From assembly GCA_038204345.1 (NCBI GenBank), contig JBBRDB010000163.1:1-6064 (forward strand): DNA of 6,064 nt, read 5' to 3'. The notes under the pieces are model-generated. The model was not told the origin of the DNA. It did no database searches and worked only from the letters and a program-made list of their open reading frames with translations. The translations under genes and the position numbers were made by a program. Each line of letters opens with the position of its first letter. Positions within the stretch are counted from its first letter, which is position 1. This document shows, one piece after another, positions 1-6,064 of this stretch. This DNA is from JAHJSA01 sp038204345. GTDB lineage: Bacteria > Actinomycetota > Thermoleophilia > RBG-16-64-13.

Positions 1-3
1 CGC

Positions 4-24
4 CACGGGGCGCCGCCCCTCGTG
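4..24 (+). promoter_or_regulatory. Small G+C-rich stem-loop in the pnp leader
   Basis: CACG (4-7) pairs with CGTG (21-24), and GGG (8-10) pairs with CCC (17-19), leaving T20 bulged and a six-base loop. It lies at the left edge, so it may be part of a larger structure that is cut off. It shares base 24 with the stronger stem-loop that follows. Its position suits the end of an upstream transcript (rpsO is the usual neighbour, inferred) or the pnp 5' leader. The role is unknown. Confidence 0.35.
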
Positions 25-46
25 CATCCGGCCGCGGGCCGGATGC
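24..46 (+). promoter_or_regulatory. Strong stem-loop upstream of pnp (leader hairpin or terminator-like element)
   Basis: GCATCCGGCC (24-33) is perfectly complementary to GGCCGGATGC (37-46), giving a 10-bp stem with a GCG loop. There is no run of T after it (the next bases are CGGTCCTCGTATC), so it is not a classic intrinsic terminator. In well-studied bacteria the rpsO-pnp interval carries a terminator and a pnp leader hairpin cut by RNase III and used in PNPase autoregulation. This hairpin is in the right place for either job, but which one applies is inference. The rest of 1-115 shows no convincing promoter. Confidence 0.6.
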
Positions 47-115
47 CGGTCCTCGTATCGATTGTTCGCCCTGGGAGGGACCTAGGCGCGGCAGAGCGAA
101 AGGCGAAGAGAGAGA

Positions 116-2248
116 ATGGCAGAGCAGGCAGCGACGGCGAATGTGAGCACCACGACCCTCATGGTGGGCGACAAGTCCATCCATTTGGAGACAGGCCGTC
201 TGGCCAAACAGGCCGACGGCGCGGTCCTCGTGCGTTCCGGAGACACCATGGTGCTGGTCACCGCGGTTGTCTCCAAGAACGAGAGGAACGTTGACTTCTT
301 CCCCCTCACGGTCGACGTCGAAGAGGGCATGTATGCAGCCGGGAAGATCCCCGGCGGTTTCATCAAGAAAGAGGGCCGGGCAAGCGAACAGGCTATCCTC
401 GTGGACCGACTCACCGACCGCCCCATCCGGCCGTTGTGGCCGAAGGGCTTCAACAAGGACACACACATCGTAGCCACCGTCCTTTCGGTGGATAAGACCA
501 ACCCCTACGACGTCCTGGCCATCCTGGGCGCGTCGGCGGCTTTGAGCATCTCGGGCGCTCCCTTCCAGGGTCCCGTCGGGGCCGTGCGAGTGGGCAAGGT
601 CGACGGCGCCTGGGTCGTGAACCCAACATACGCCGACCTGGAGTCCAGTCCGATCAACCTCATCGTGGCCGGAACAGCCGACGCCATCAGCATGGTGGAG
701 GCCGGCTGCTCAGAAGTGAGCGAAGGCGACATACTGGCGGCTCTCGAGGTCGCGCACGAGGCTATCAAGACCCAGGTGAGCGGCATCGCGAGCTGGGCGG
801 CCCAGGTGGGCAAGCCGCCGATGGAATTCGCCGAGCGGCTTCCCGACCGCGACCTGGTCGATAGGATCAAGGCCGGCCACGCCGGCGAGATCCTGGCGGC
901 TGAGTCGGTTCTCGATAAACACGACCGCTCCGCGGCGGTGGCAGAGGTGAAGAAGCAGGTCCTCGCCGCGACCCCGCCCGCTGAAGGTTCCGACCCGGCT
1001 GTGCATACCGCCGCCGTGTCGAAAGCTTTCGACGCGGTCGAGAAGGAGATCGTCCGTAAGCGCATCGCCATCGACAAAGTGAGGCCGGACGGTCGCGCCA
1101 ACGACGAGATCCGCCCGATCTCCGTGGAAGTGGGCGTCACTCCGCGCACCCATGGTTCCGGTCTCTTCACCCGGGGGCAGACGCAGGTCATGACTCTGCT
1201 CACCTTGGGCGCGAGCCGAGACGAGCAACGCATCGACGGCATCTCTATCGATGAATCCAAGCACTTCATGCACCACTACAAGTTCCCGCCCTTCTCGGTG
1301 GGAGAGGCCGGCTTCATGCGCGGCCCGGGTAGGCGTGAGATCGGGCACGGCGCACTTGCCGAGCGCGCCCTCGTGCCCCTGGTGCCTGATCATGAAGACT
1401 TCCCCTATACCATCCGCCTTGTGTCTGAGACGTTGGAGTCCAACGGCTCCAGCTCCATGGCCAGCGTCTGCGCCTCGACCCTCGCGCTCCTGGACGCCGG
1501 AGTGCCGATGAAGCGTCCGGTCGCCGGCATCGCCATGGGTCTCGTCAAGGAGATGGACGAGTACATCATCCTCACCGACATCGCCGGTGTGGAAGACCAC
1601 CTCGGAGACATGGACTTCAAGGTCGCGGGCACGCGCGAAGGCATCACCGCTCTCCAGATGGACATTAAGATCAAGGGCGTGACGTTCGCGATCATGCGCG
1701 ACGCTCTCGAGCAGGCGCTGAAGGCCCGCCTCTTCATCCTCGACAAGATGGCCGAGGTGATCGACGCGCCGCGCGAGGAACTCAAGGAGTTCGCGCCGCG
1801 CATCATCACAGTCAAGGTGGACAACGATAAGATCGGAGCCGTCATCGGCAAGGGCGGCGAGACCATCCGCGGCCTGGAAGCCGAGTTCGAAGTGACCATC
1901 GAGATCGATGACGACGGCGTGTGCAAGGTCTTCGCCACCGACGGTCGCATGGGCGCGGCTGCGGCTGAACGCATCCGCAGCATCGTGAAGAACATCGAAC
2001 CCGGCGAGGTCATCGTGGGCAAGGTGGTCTCCACCACCAACTTCGGGGCCTTCGTCAACTTGAAGCCCGGCACCGACGGACTCATTCACATCTCCAAGCT
2101 CGGCTCAGGTCGTCGGGTGGAGACGGTGGAAGAGATCGTTGAACGTGGCGATGTGGTGAAGGTAGAAGTGCTCGACGTCGCCATCCAGGGCGGCAAGGAG
2201 AAGATCAGCCTGCGGCTTCTCGAGAAGCTCGGCGCCGACGCCCAGTAG
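116..2248 (+). CDS. pnp: Polyribonucleotide nucleotidyltransferase (PNPase)
   Basis: This enzyme degrades RNA 3'-to-5' using phosphate, releasing nucleoside diphosphates, and can run in reverse to add tails; it acts in the cytoplasm as a ring-shaped trimer. The 710 residues match the usual length (E. coli 711). Visible in order: a first RNase PH-like core with FFPLTVDVEEGMYAAGKIPGG at 61-81; an alpha-helical linker around 240-320; a second core from RPDGR (323-327) with HGSGLFTRGQTQ at 346-357; the metal site in EDHLGDMDFK, where D494, D500 and K502 match E. coli D486, D492 and K494; a KH domain with VIGKGG at 576-581; and an S1 domain from about 630 to 703 with FGAFV and DGLIHIS. The E. coli FFRR loop reads FIKK (82-85), close to the Bacillus form. 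ATG 116 is chosen because an in-frame TAG lies at 83-85; a weak AAAGG (99-103) and a purine-rich stretch precede it. The tail after S1 is very short. Identification is secure. Confidence 0.98.
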   Translation: MAEQAATANVSTTTLMVGDKSIHLETGRLAKQADGAVLVRSGDTMVLVTAVVSKNERNVDFFPLTVDVEEGMYAAGKIPGGFIKKEGRASEQAILVDRLTDRPIRPLWPKGFNKDTHIVATVLSVDKTNPYDVLAILGASAALSISGAPFQGPVGAVRVGKVDGAWVVNPTYADLESSPINLIVAGTADAISMVEAGCSEVSEGDILAALEVAHEAIKTQVSGIASWAAQVGKPPMEFAERLPDRDLVDRIKAGHAGEILAAESVLDKHDRSAAVAEVKKQVLAATPPAEGSDPAVHTAAVSKAFDAVEKEIVRKRIAIDKVRPDGRANDEIRPISVEVGVTPRTHGSGLFTRGQTQVMTLLTLGASRDEQRIDGISIDESKHFMHHYKFPPFSVGEAGFMRGPGRREIGHGALAERALVPLVPDHEDFPYTIRLVSETLESNGSSSMASVCASTLALLDAGVPMKRPVAGIAMGLVKEMDEYIILTDIAGVEDHLGDMDFKVAGTREGITALQMDIKIKGVTFAIMRDALEQALKARLFILDKMAEVIDAPREELKEFAPRIITVKVDNDKIGAVIGKGGETIRGLEAEFEVTIEIDDDGVCKVFATDGRMGAAAAERIRSIVKNIEPGEVIVGKVVSTTNFGAFVNLKPGTDGLIHISKLGSGRRVETVEEIVERGDVVKVEVLDVAIQGGKEKISLRLLEKLGADAQ

Positions 2249-2257
2249 CGCGAACGC

Positions 2258-3538
2258 TTGGCCATCGACGACCATAGACTGGAGAACCTGCCGAACGGGC
2301 AGAGGCTCATAACCGAGCGGCTCGACCATCTGAGGTCTATCTGCTTAGGATTCTGGATACCTGTGGGCTCCCGGGACGAGACCGGGAGCCTCATGGGGAC
2401 CACGCACTTCATCGAACACCTGCTCTTCAAGGGCTCGAGTCGCTATTCCGCGGAGCGCATCGCCCAACTTTTCGACACTCTGGGCGGGGAACTCAATGCC
2501 GGCACCTCGAAAGAATACGTGGTGGTATACGGCAAGTTCGTCGACGAACAGCTGTCGTCGGCCATGGACGTTCTGGTCGACATGCTGCTCACTCCCACCT
2601 TCGCCGATCTCGACAACGAGCGCGAAGTGGTGCTCGAAGAGATAGCGATGTATGAAGACACTCCGCAGGACCTCATCCACGACCTGCTCATGGACACCGT
2701 GTTCGGCGGACACCCGCTCGGCCACGCGGTCCTCGGGACCCGACAGACGATGGCCGAGGTGTCCGCTGAGGCCGTCAAGGCCTACCACCGTCGCCATTTC
2801 CGTTTCAGCGACATGGTGGTCGCGGCCGCCGGCAACGTCGACCACGAGGAACTGCGTGCGCGCATCCTGGCGGACCATCCGGCGAAAGACAGCAGCGATA
2901 TCGTGCGGGAGCCTGTCCATCCCGTCTTGACGCCGCGACGTTCCTTCATGATGAAGGAGACGGAGCAGATGCACGTGTGTCTGGGGGGCAGGGGACTTCC
3001 GCGCGGTCATCCCCAGAGGTTCGCCCTCTCGGTGCTCGATAGCTTACTCGGGGGCTCCCTGAGCTCCCGCCTCTTCCAGGAAGTGCGCGAGAAGCGGGGC
3101 CTGGCCTACAGCATCTACTCGTTCACCAGTATGTACAGCGAGACCGGCCTCGTGGGCGTGTACTTCGGGTGCAGGCCGGACCGCCTCGCTCAAGTCACCG
3201 AGACGGTGGACGCGGAACTCGCCCGCGTGAGCACCGAGCCCGTGCCGACCGACGAGTTAGAGCGCGCGAAGCAGCATCTGAAGGGCCGCATGCTTCTCGG
3301 GCTGGAAAGCACGAACAGCCGGATGACCCGCCTGGGCAAAGCCGTCCTCATGGGCACCGAGATCCTCAGTCTGGATGAGATGACCAGGAGGGTGGAAGCG
3401 GTAACCGCGGAGCAGGTGCTGGAACTCGCCGCGGACCTGTTCGACCCCAGTGGTCTCTCTGTCGCCGGGATCGGCACAGAAAAGGGCTGCTTCGAGGAGG
3501 CTTTCGCGAACGGCAGCCTGGGAAGCACCACCCGCTAA
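2258..3538 (+). CDS. M16 family zinc metallopeptidase (processing-peptidase-like, PepR/YmxG type)
   Basis: This is a 426-residue single-chain M16B (inverzincin) peptidase, related to the mitochondrial processing peptidase beta subunit and to the peptidase encoded after pnp in Bacillus and actinobacteria. The inverted zinc motif HFIEH is at H50-E53-H54; the third ligand is E128 in VVLEEI, aligned by eye with E150 of yeast beta-MPP. The C-terminal half has the conserved SSRLFQEVREKRGLAYSIYS stretch (269-288) and shows the usual two-domain build. No signal peptide or membrane segment is visible, so it is probably cytoplasmic. Its substrate is unknown; small peptides are usual for the family. Start: TTG at 2258, nine bases after the pnp stop and in the same frame; nothing earlier is possible because of that stop, and the first ATG (residue 46) would cut off the first beta strands. 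No Shine-Dalgarno is visible, so coupling to pnp translation is likely. CTG at 2279 is a weaker alternative start. Confidence 0.95.
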   Translation: MAIDDHRLENLPNGQRLITERLDHLRSICLGFWIPVGSRDETGSLMGTTHFIEHLLFKGSSRYSAERIAQLFDTLGGELNAGTSKEYVVVYGKFVDEQLSSAMDVLVDMLLTPTFADLDNEREVVLEEIAMYEDTPQDLIHDLLMDTVFGGHPLGHAVLGTRQTMAEVSAEAVKAYHRRHFRFSDMVVAAAGNVDHEELRARILADHPAKDSSDIVREPVHPVLTPRRSFMMKETEQMHVCLGGRGLPRGHPQRFALSVLDSLLGGSLSSRLFQEVREKRGLAYSIYSFTSMYSETGLVGVYFGCRPDRLAQVTETVDAELARVSTEPVPTDELERAKQHLKGRMLLGLESTNSRMTRLGKAVLMGTEILSLDEMTRRVEAVTAEQVLELAADLFDPSGLSVAGIGTEKGCFEEAFANGSLGSTTR

Positions 3539-3598
3539 GTCCGTGGGCGTCGGGAATGGTGGTGCCTGTTTGACCTGCCCGGCGCGGCGTGGTGCCTG
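3525..3598 (+). repeat. Inverted and direct repeats across the end of the M16 gene and the dapB upstream gap
   Basis: GCACCACC (3525-3532, last codons of the peptidase gene) is complementary to GGTGGTGC (3558-3565), an 8-bp stem with a 25-base loop containing the TAA stop. The nine-mer TGGTGCCTG occurs at 3560-3568 and again at 3590-3598, exactly 30 bases apart, so GCACCAC could pair with either copy (7 to 8 bp). A short T-rich patch (TGTTTG, 3567-3572) follows the first stem but is too poor for a standard intrinsic terminator. It could be a weak terminator, an attenuator or chance in G+C-rich DNA. The remainder of this gap holds only a small ACGGA/TCCGT hairpin (3606-3610 with 3617-3621). 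Confidence 0.35.
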
Positions 3599-3625
3599 GG
3601 AGACGACGGAGTCCCGTCCGTACAC

Positions 3626-3631
3626 AGGGAG
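3626..3631 (+). promoter_or_regulatory. Ribosome binding site for dapB (decides the start)
   Basis: AGGGAG sits nine bases before ATG 3641 but only three bases before the in-frame TTG at 3635. This spacing favours the ATG start. Confidence 0.75.
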
Positions 3632-3640
3632 TTCTTGATC

Positions 3641-4426
3641 ATGGGAACCATCCAAGTAGTCGTAAGCGGGGCCCTTGGACGTATGGGCCGCACCGTGTGC
3701 GCGGCCGTACTGGCGGAGCCAGACCTGTTGCTCGCCGGAGGAGCCGACCCGGGCGTCTCGGCGGACCCCAGTGGGGTGGGCGGTGTGCCCGGCCTGCCGT
3801 TCTGCGCGCCCGATCTGGACGAAGCCCTGGCTATAGTCGAGAAGGCGGCGGAGCGGGCTGTCCCTGCGCCTGCGGACGGCGACGGGCGGGTGGTCGTGGA
3901 CTTCACCAGGCCGGACAGCGTCGCGTCGAATGTGCTGGTGTGCCTGCGAAGGGGCTGGCCCGCCGTCGTGGGGACCACCGGCCTCGATGCCGAGGCGCTC
4001 GCGCGCCTCGCAGAAGAATCCGAGCGGACCGGCACACCCGTGTTGGTTGCCCCCAACTTCGCCATCGGGGCCGTTCTGATGATGCAGTTCTCACGTCAGG
4101 CGGCGCGGCATTTCGACGCCTGTGAGGTCGTGGAGTTGCACCACGAAGCCAAGGTCGACGCGCCTTCGGGAACCGCGCGGCGCACGGCCGACCTCATCGA
4201 GGCCGAATGGCGCACGCGCGGGCAGGAGAAGATGGTCCCAGTGCACAGCGTGCGTCTTCCTGGATTGGTCGCTCATCAAGAGGTCATTTTCGGGGGCCTG
4301 GGCCAGACATTGACCATCAGGCACGATTCTCTGGCCCGGGAGTCTTTCATGCCGGGAGTGATTCTGGCGGTCCGCCGCGTCTCCGGTTTGCAGGGACTGG
4401 TGGTAGGTCTAGAGAACATCTTGTAG
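3641..4426 (+). CDS. dapB: 4-hydroxy-tetrahydrodipicolinate reductase
   Basis: DapB reduces the product of DapA to tetrahydrodipicolinate with NAD(P)H, the second committed step towards meso-diaminopimelate (peptidoglycan) and lysine; it is cytoplasmic and usually a tetramer. The 261-residue protein has the Rossmann glycine motif SGALGRMG (9-16), an acidic residue after strand 2 (D36), VVDFTRP (85-91), VVGTTG (109-114), APNFAIGAVLM (137-147) and the signature ELHHEAKVDAPSGTA (165-179), where H167 and K171 match catalytic H159 and K163 of E. coli. HSVRLPGLVAHQEVIFG (202-218) and RESF (233-236) complete the C-terminal pattern. Between the Rossmann motif and VVDFT there are about 15 to 20 more residues than I expect (around 64-84, Ala/Pro/Gly/Asp-rich). 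ATG 3641 is preferred over TTG 3635 on ribosome-binding-site spacing. It lies 102 bases after the peptidase gene. No dapA adjoins it in this window. Confidence 0.96.
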   Translation: MGTIQVVVSGALGRMGRTVCAAVLAEPDLLLAGGADPGVSADPSGVGGVPGLPFCAPDLDEALAIVEKAAERAVPAPADGDGRVVVDFTRPDSVASNVLVCLRRGWPAVVGTTGLDAEALARLAEESERTGTPVLVAPNFAIGAVLMMQFSRQAARHFDACEVVELHHEAKVDAPSGTARRTADLIEAEWRTRGQEKMVPVHSVRLPGLVAHQEVIFGGLGQTLTIRHDSLARESFMPGVILAVRRVSGLQGLVVGLENIL

Positions 4427-4473
4427 GTACGGGCCGGTGCCGCGTGGCACGTGCCACCGACCCGCGGCCGTAC
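4427..4473 (+). repeat. Nested inverted repeat in the dapB-rnj gap
   Basis: The repeat begins on the base after the dapB stop. Outer arms GTACGGGCCG (4427-4436) and CGGCCGTAC (4465-4473) pair over 9 bp with one bulged G (4433). Inside is a perfect 14-bp palindrome, GTGGCACGTGCCAC (4444-4457), centred on CACGTG. As RNA the inner part can form a 5-bp stem with an ACGU loop; GGCAC (4446-4450) could instead pair with GTGCC at 4437-4441. No T run follows, so it is not a standard intrinsic terminator. It ends three bases before the rnj ribosome binding site. It could be an operator for a dimeric regulator, an RNA element controlling rnj, or a processing site; the sequence does not decide. Confidence 0.7.
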
Positions 4474-4476
4474 GAT

Positions 4477-4481
4477 GGAGG
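4477..4481 (+). promoter_or_regulatory. Ribosome binding site for rnj (decides the start)
   Basis: GGAGG lies nine bases before GTG 4491, fixing that as the start. The ATG that overlaps it at 4475 is in another frame. Confidence 0.85.
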
Positions 4482-4490
4482 CCCACACAC

Positions 4491-6064
4491 GTGCTGGAGG
4501 CTGCGGCGACGCTCAAAGTGATTCCCCTCGGTGGACTTGGCGCCATCGGCAAGAACATGACGGTGTTCGAGTACGGTGACGATCTCGTCCTGATCGACGC
4601 CGGGCTCATGTTCCCCGATAGCGAGATGCTCGGCATCGACCTGGTCCTGCCCGACTTCTCGTATATCCTCGAACGACGCGACCGCCTTCGAGGGATCATT
4701 CTCACTCACGGCCACGAAGACCACGTGGGCGCGTTACCCTTCGTTCTGAAGGAGATGCCCGACGTGCCCGTGTACGGCACGCGTTTGACTCTGGCACTGG
4801 TCAACGGGAAGTTGGGCGAACACGGCCTGCAGGGGAAGATCTCCCTCAACGAGCTCGTACCCGGCACGTCTCTCACGCTCGGCGTATTCGAAGCCGAGTT
4901 CCTCCCCGTGTGCCACAGCATCCCCGACGGCGTGGCCGTAGCTTTGAGGACTCCGGTGGGTGTCGTGGTGCACAGCGGCGACTTCAAGCTCGACCAGACC
5001 CCGGTCGACGGCCGCGTCACCGCCCTCAGCCGCTTCGGCGAGTTGGGGCAGGAGGGGGTCCTGCTCTTCTTGTCCGATTCTACGAACGCCGAGACGCCAG
5101 GGTACACGCCTCCGGAGAAGTCGGTGGGCCGCAACTTCGACTCTATCTTCGCGCAGGCGGAGGGACGCGTCATCGTGGCGTCGTTCGCCAGCCACATCCA
5201 CCGCCTGCAGCAGGCATTCGACTCCGCCGCGCGTTTGAGCAGATCGGTGGCCGTGGTGGGGCGGAGCATGGTCAAGAACGTCAACATCGCCGTCAACCTC
5301 GGCTATCTCACCATCCCGGAGGGCACGCTCATCCGTCCGCAGGACATCCCCGAGATCCCCCCGGACAGCCTGGTCATTCTCTCCACGGGGAGCCAGGGCG
5401 AGCCGATGTCGGCTCTGGCCCGCATGGCTGCGCACGACCATCATCTGGTGAACATCATCCCGGGCGACACGGTGGTGATCTCAGCGAAGCCGGTGCCCGG
5501 CAACGAACGCAGCGTGCACCGCACCATCAATCGGCTCTTCTCGGCCGGGGCCAAGGTCATCTACGGCGCCGAAGCCGGGGTCCACGTCTCTGGCCACGGC
5601 GCGGCTGAGGAACTCAAGCTGTTGCTCAATCTGGTCAAACCGCGGTTCTTCGTGCCCATCCATGGCGAGTATCGTCACATGTACCATCATGCAGAACTCG
5701 CCCGCGCCACCGGTGTCCAAGACGACGACGTGTTCATCATGGAGCCCGGCGACGTCCTGGAGCTGGGACCAGATGAGGCTCGTATCGCCGGCCGCGTGCA
5801 GGCGGGCATGGTGTTCGTCGACGGGCTGGCGATGGGCGATTTCCAGGATGTGATCGTGAGGGACCGCCACCACCTGGCTACGGACGGGGTGGCGATAGTC
5901 GTCATCACCCTGAGTTCTCAAGACGGGTCGATAGCGGCACAGCCGGAGGTGGCCCTGAGGGGGTTCGTGCATGCCGGGGACATCGAGGAGATGGTCGATC
6001 GAGTCAAGGAGCGGGTCGTTTCGGTGCTCTCGAGCGCCGAGGTCGAGGAGATCGGCGACGTCTC
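4491..6064 (+). CDS. rnj: Ribonuclease J (3' end of the gene outside the window)
   Basis: RNase J is a metallo-beta-lactamase/beta-CASP nuclease with 5'-to-3' exonuclease and endonuclease activity in mRNA decay and rRNA maturation. The frame is open from GTG 4491 to the window edge: 524 complete codons plus two bases. Against about 555 residues for B. subtilis RNase J1, some 30 or more C-terminal residues are missing. Visible: IPLGGLGAIGKN (11-22); the metal motif THGHEDHVG with H73, H75, D77 and H78; H142 in CHSIPD; D164 in HSGDF; the beta-CASP domain roughly 200-350, beginning near SDSTN (195-199) and including STGSQGEP (298-305); HVSGHG (365-370); and H391 in PIHGEYRH. These match the catalytic set of RNase J1 (H74, H76, D78, H79, H144, D166, H390). 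The start of the C-terminal domain follows from about 445. All catalytic residues are present, so it should be active. It lies 64 bases after dapB, behind the nested inverted repeat. Confidence 0.98.
   Translation, partial: MLEAAATLKVIPLGGLGAIGKNMTVFEYGDDLVLIDAGLMFPDSEMLGIDLVLPDFSYILERRDRLRGIILTHGHEDHVGALPFVLKEMPDVPVYGTRLTLALVNGKLGEHGLQGKISLNELVPGTSLTLGVFEAEFLPVCHSIPDGVAVALRTPVGVVVHSGDFKLDQTPVDGRVTALSRFGELGQEGVLLFLSDSTNAETPGYTPPEKSVGRNFDSIFAQAEGRVIVASFASHIHRLQQAFDSAARLSRSVAVVGRSMVKNVNIAVNLGYLTIPEGTLIRPQDIPEIPPDSLVILSTGSQGEPMSALARMAAHDHHLVNIIPGDTVVISAKPVPGNERSVHRTINRLFSAGAKVIYGAEAGVHVSGHGAAEELKLLLNLVKPRFFVPIHGEYRHMYHHAELARATGVQDDDVFIMEPGDVLELGPDEARIAGRVQAGMVFVDGLAMGDFQDVIVRDRHHLATDGVAIVVITLSSQDGSIAAQPEVALRGFVHAGDIEEMVDRVKERVVSVLSSAEVEEIGDV

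Noticed and set aside
73..80. GGGAGGGA as a strong ribosome binding site for an earlier pnp start or a leader peptide.
   Set aside because: An in-frame TAG at 83-85 prevents an earlier pnp start, it is 35 bases from the ATG, and no start codon with a plausible short frame follows at the right distance.
47..115. A promoter for pnp between the leader hairpin and the start codon.
   Set aside because: TATCGA and TTGTTC-like words occur, but no pair has both acceptable matches and spacing.
710..2089. A 459-codon open frame on the minus strand inside pnp, plus a shorter 226-codon one (1405-2085).
   Set aside because: Antisense open frames are expected in G+C-rich genes. The translation is rich in His, Asp, Arg and Gly with no recognisable family motif, while the + strand carries full PNPase signatures.
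3635..3640. TTG 3635 as the dapB start.
   Set aside because: Only three bases separate it from AGGGAG, while ATG 3641 has nine and the conserved fold begins right after it.
4388..4415. A possible promoter TTGCAG - 16 bases - TAGAGA at the end of dapB that would start rnj transcripts close to the inverted repeat.
   Set aside because: Only about half of each hexamer matches the consensus, which is not enough in this composition.
4734..5444. Minus-strand open frames opposite rnj (also 4706-5296 and 5481-5972).
   Set aside because: They lie wholly opposite catalytic RNase J sequence and their translations have no domain-like pattern; shadows of a G+C-rich gene.
4910..5608. A 232-codon + strand frame overlapping rnj.
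   Set aside because: It is Arg/Gly/His-rich and out of frame with the RNase J metal-site motifs that run on both sides of it; a frame shadow, not a frameshift, since the rnj frame is unbroken.
1..6064. Mobile element, CRISPR array, toxin-antitoxin, defence or biosynthetic system.
   Set aside because: All four long coding regions are conserved housekeeping genes, the gaps are 115 bases or less, and no terminal repeats, arrays, tRNA or integrase-like sequence is visible.

Overview
The window is a compact, G+C-rich stretch (about two thirds G+C by eye) with four genes, all on the + strand: pnp (polynucleotide phosphorylase), an M16-family zinc peptidase, dapB (4-hydroxy-tetrahydrodipicolinate reductase) and rnj (ribonuclease J, cut by the right edge). 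All four are recognised from family motifs and appear intact as far as they can be seen. The order pnp - M16 peptidase - dapB - rnj, the base composition and the use of TTG/GTG starts fit the actinobacterial version of the rpsO-pnp neighbourhood. Several PNPase and peptidase motifs (GGFIKKEGR, HFIEHLLFKG, EEIAMYEDTP) also resemble Firmicutes proteins, so a deep or less-studied actinobacterial lineage is my best guess. This is inference, not a placement.

Layout. Positions 1-115 are a non-coding leader with two G+C-rich stem-loops, probably the space between rpsO (not seen) and pnp. pnp fills 116-2248. After nine bases the M16 peptidase starts on TTG without a visible Shine-Dalgarno and runs to 3538. 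A 102-base gap (3539-3640) holds short inverted and direct repeats and a good ribosome binding site for dapB (ATG at 3641, end 4426). A 64-base gap holds a striking nested inverted repeat just upstream of a clear ribosome binding site. The rnj gene then starts at GTG 4491 and runs off the window after 524 codons, with an estimated few tens of residues missing.

How they fit together. PNPase (3'-to-5' phosphorolysis) and RNase J (5'-to-3' exonuclease and endonuclease) are the two main RNA-decay and maturation enzymes of many bacteria without RNase E-based decay, and here they bracket a peptidase and a lysine/peptidoglycan precursor gene. The dense one-strand packing suggests an operon or overlapping transcription units. 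I see no phage, transposon, CRISPR, tRNA or rRNA signal and no sign of a new defence or mobile system. The items most worth a second look are the nested palindrome before rnj, the dapB-rnj junction without dapA, a probable insertion in DapB, and the leader hairpins upstream of pnp.
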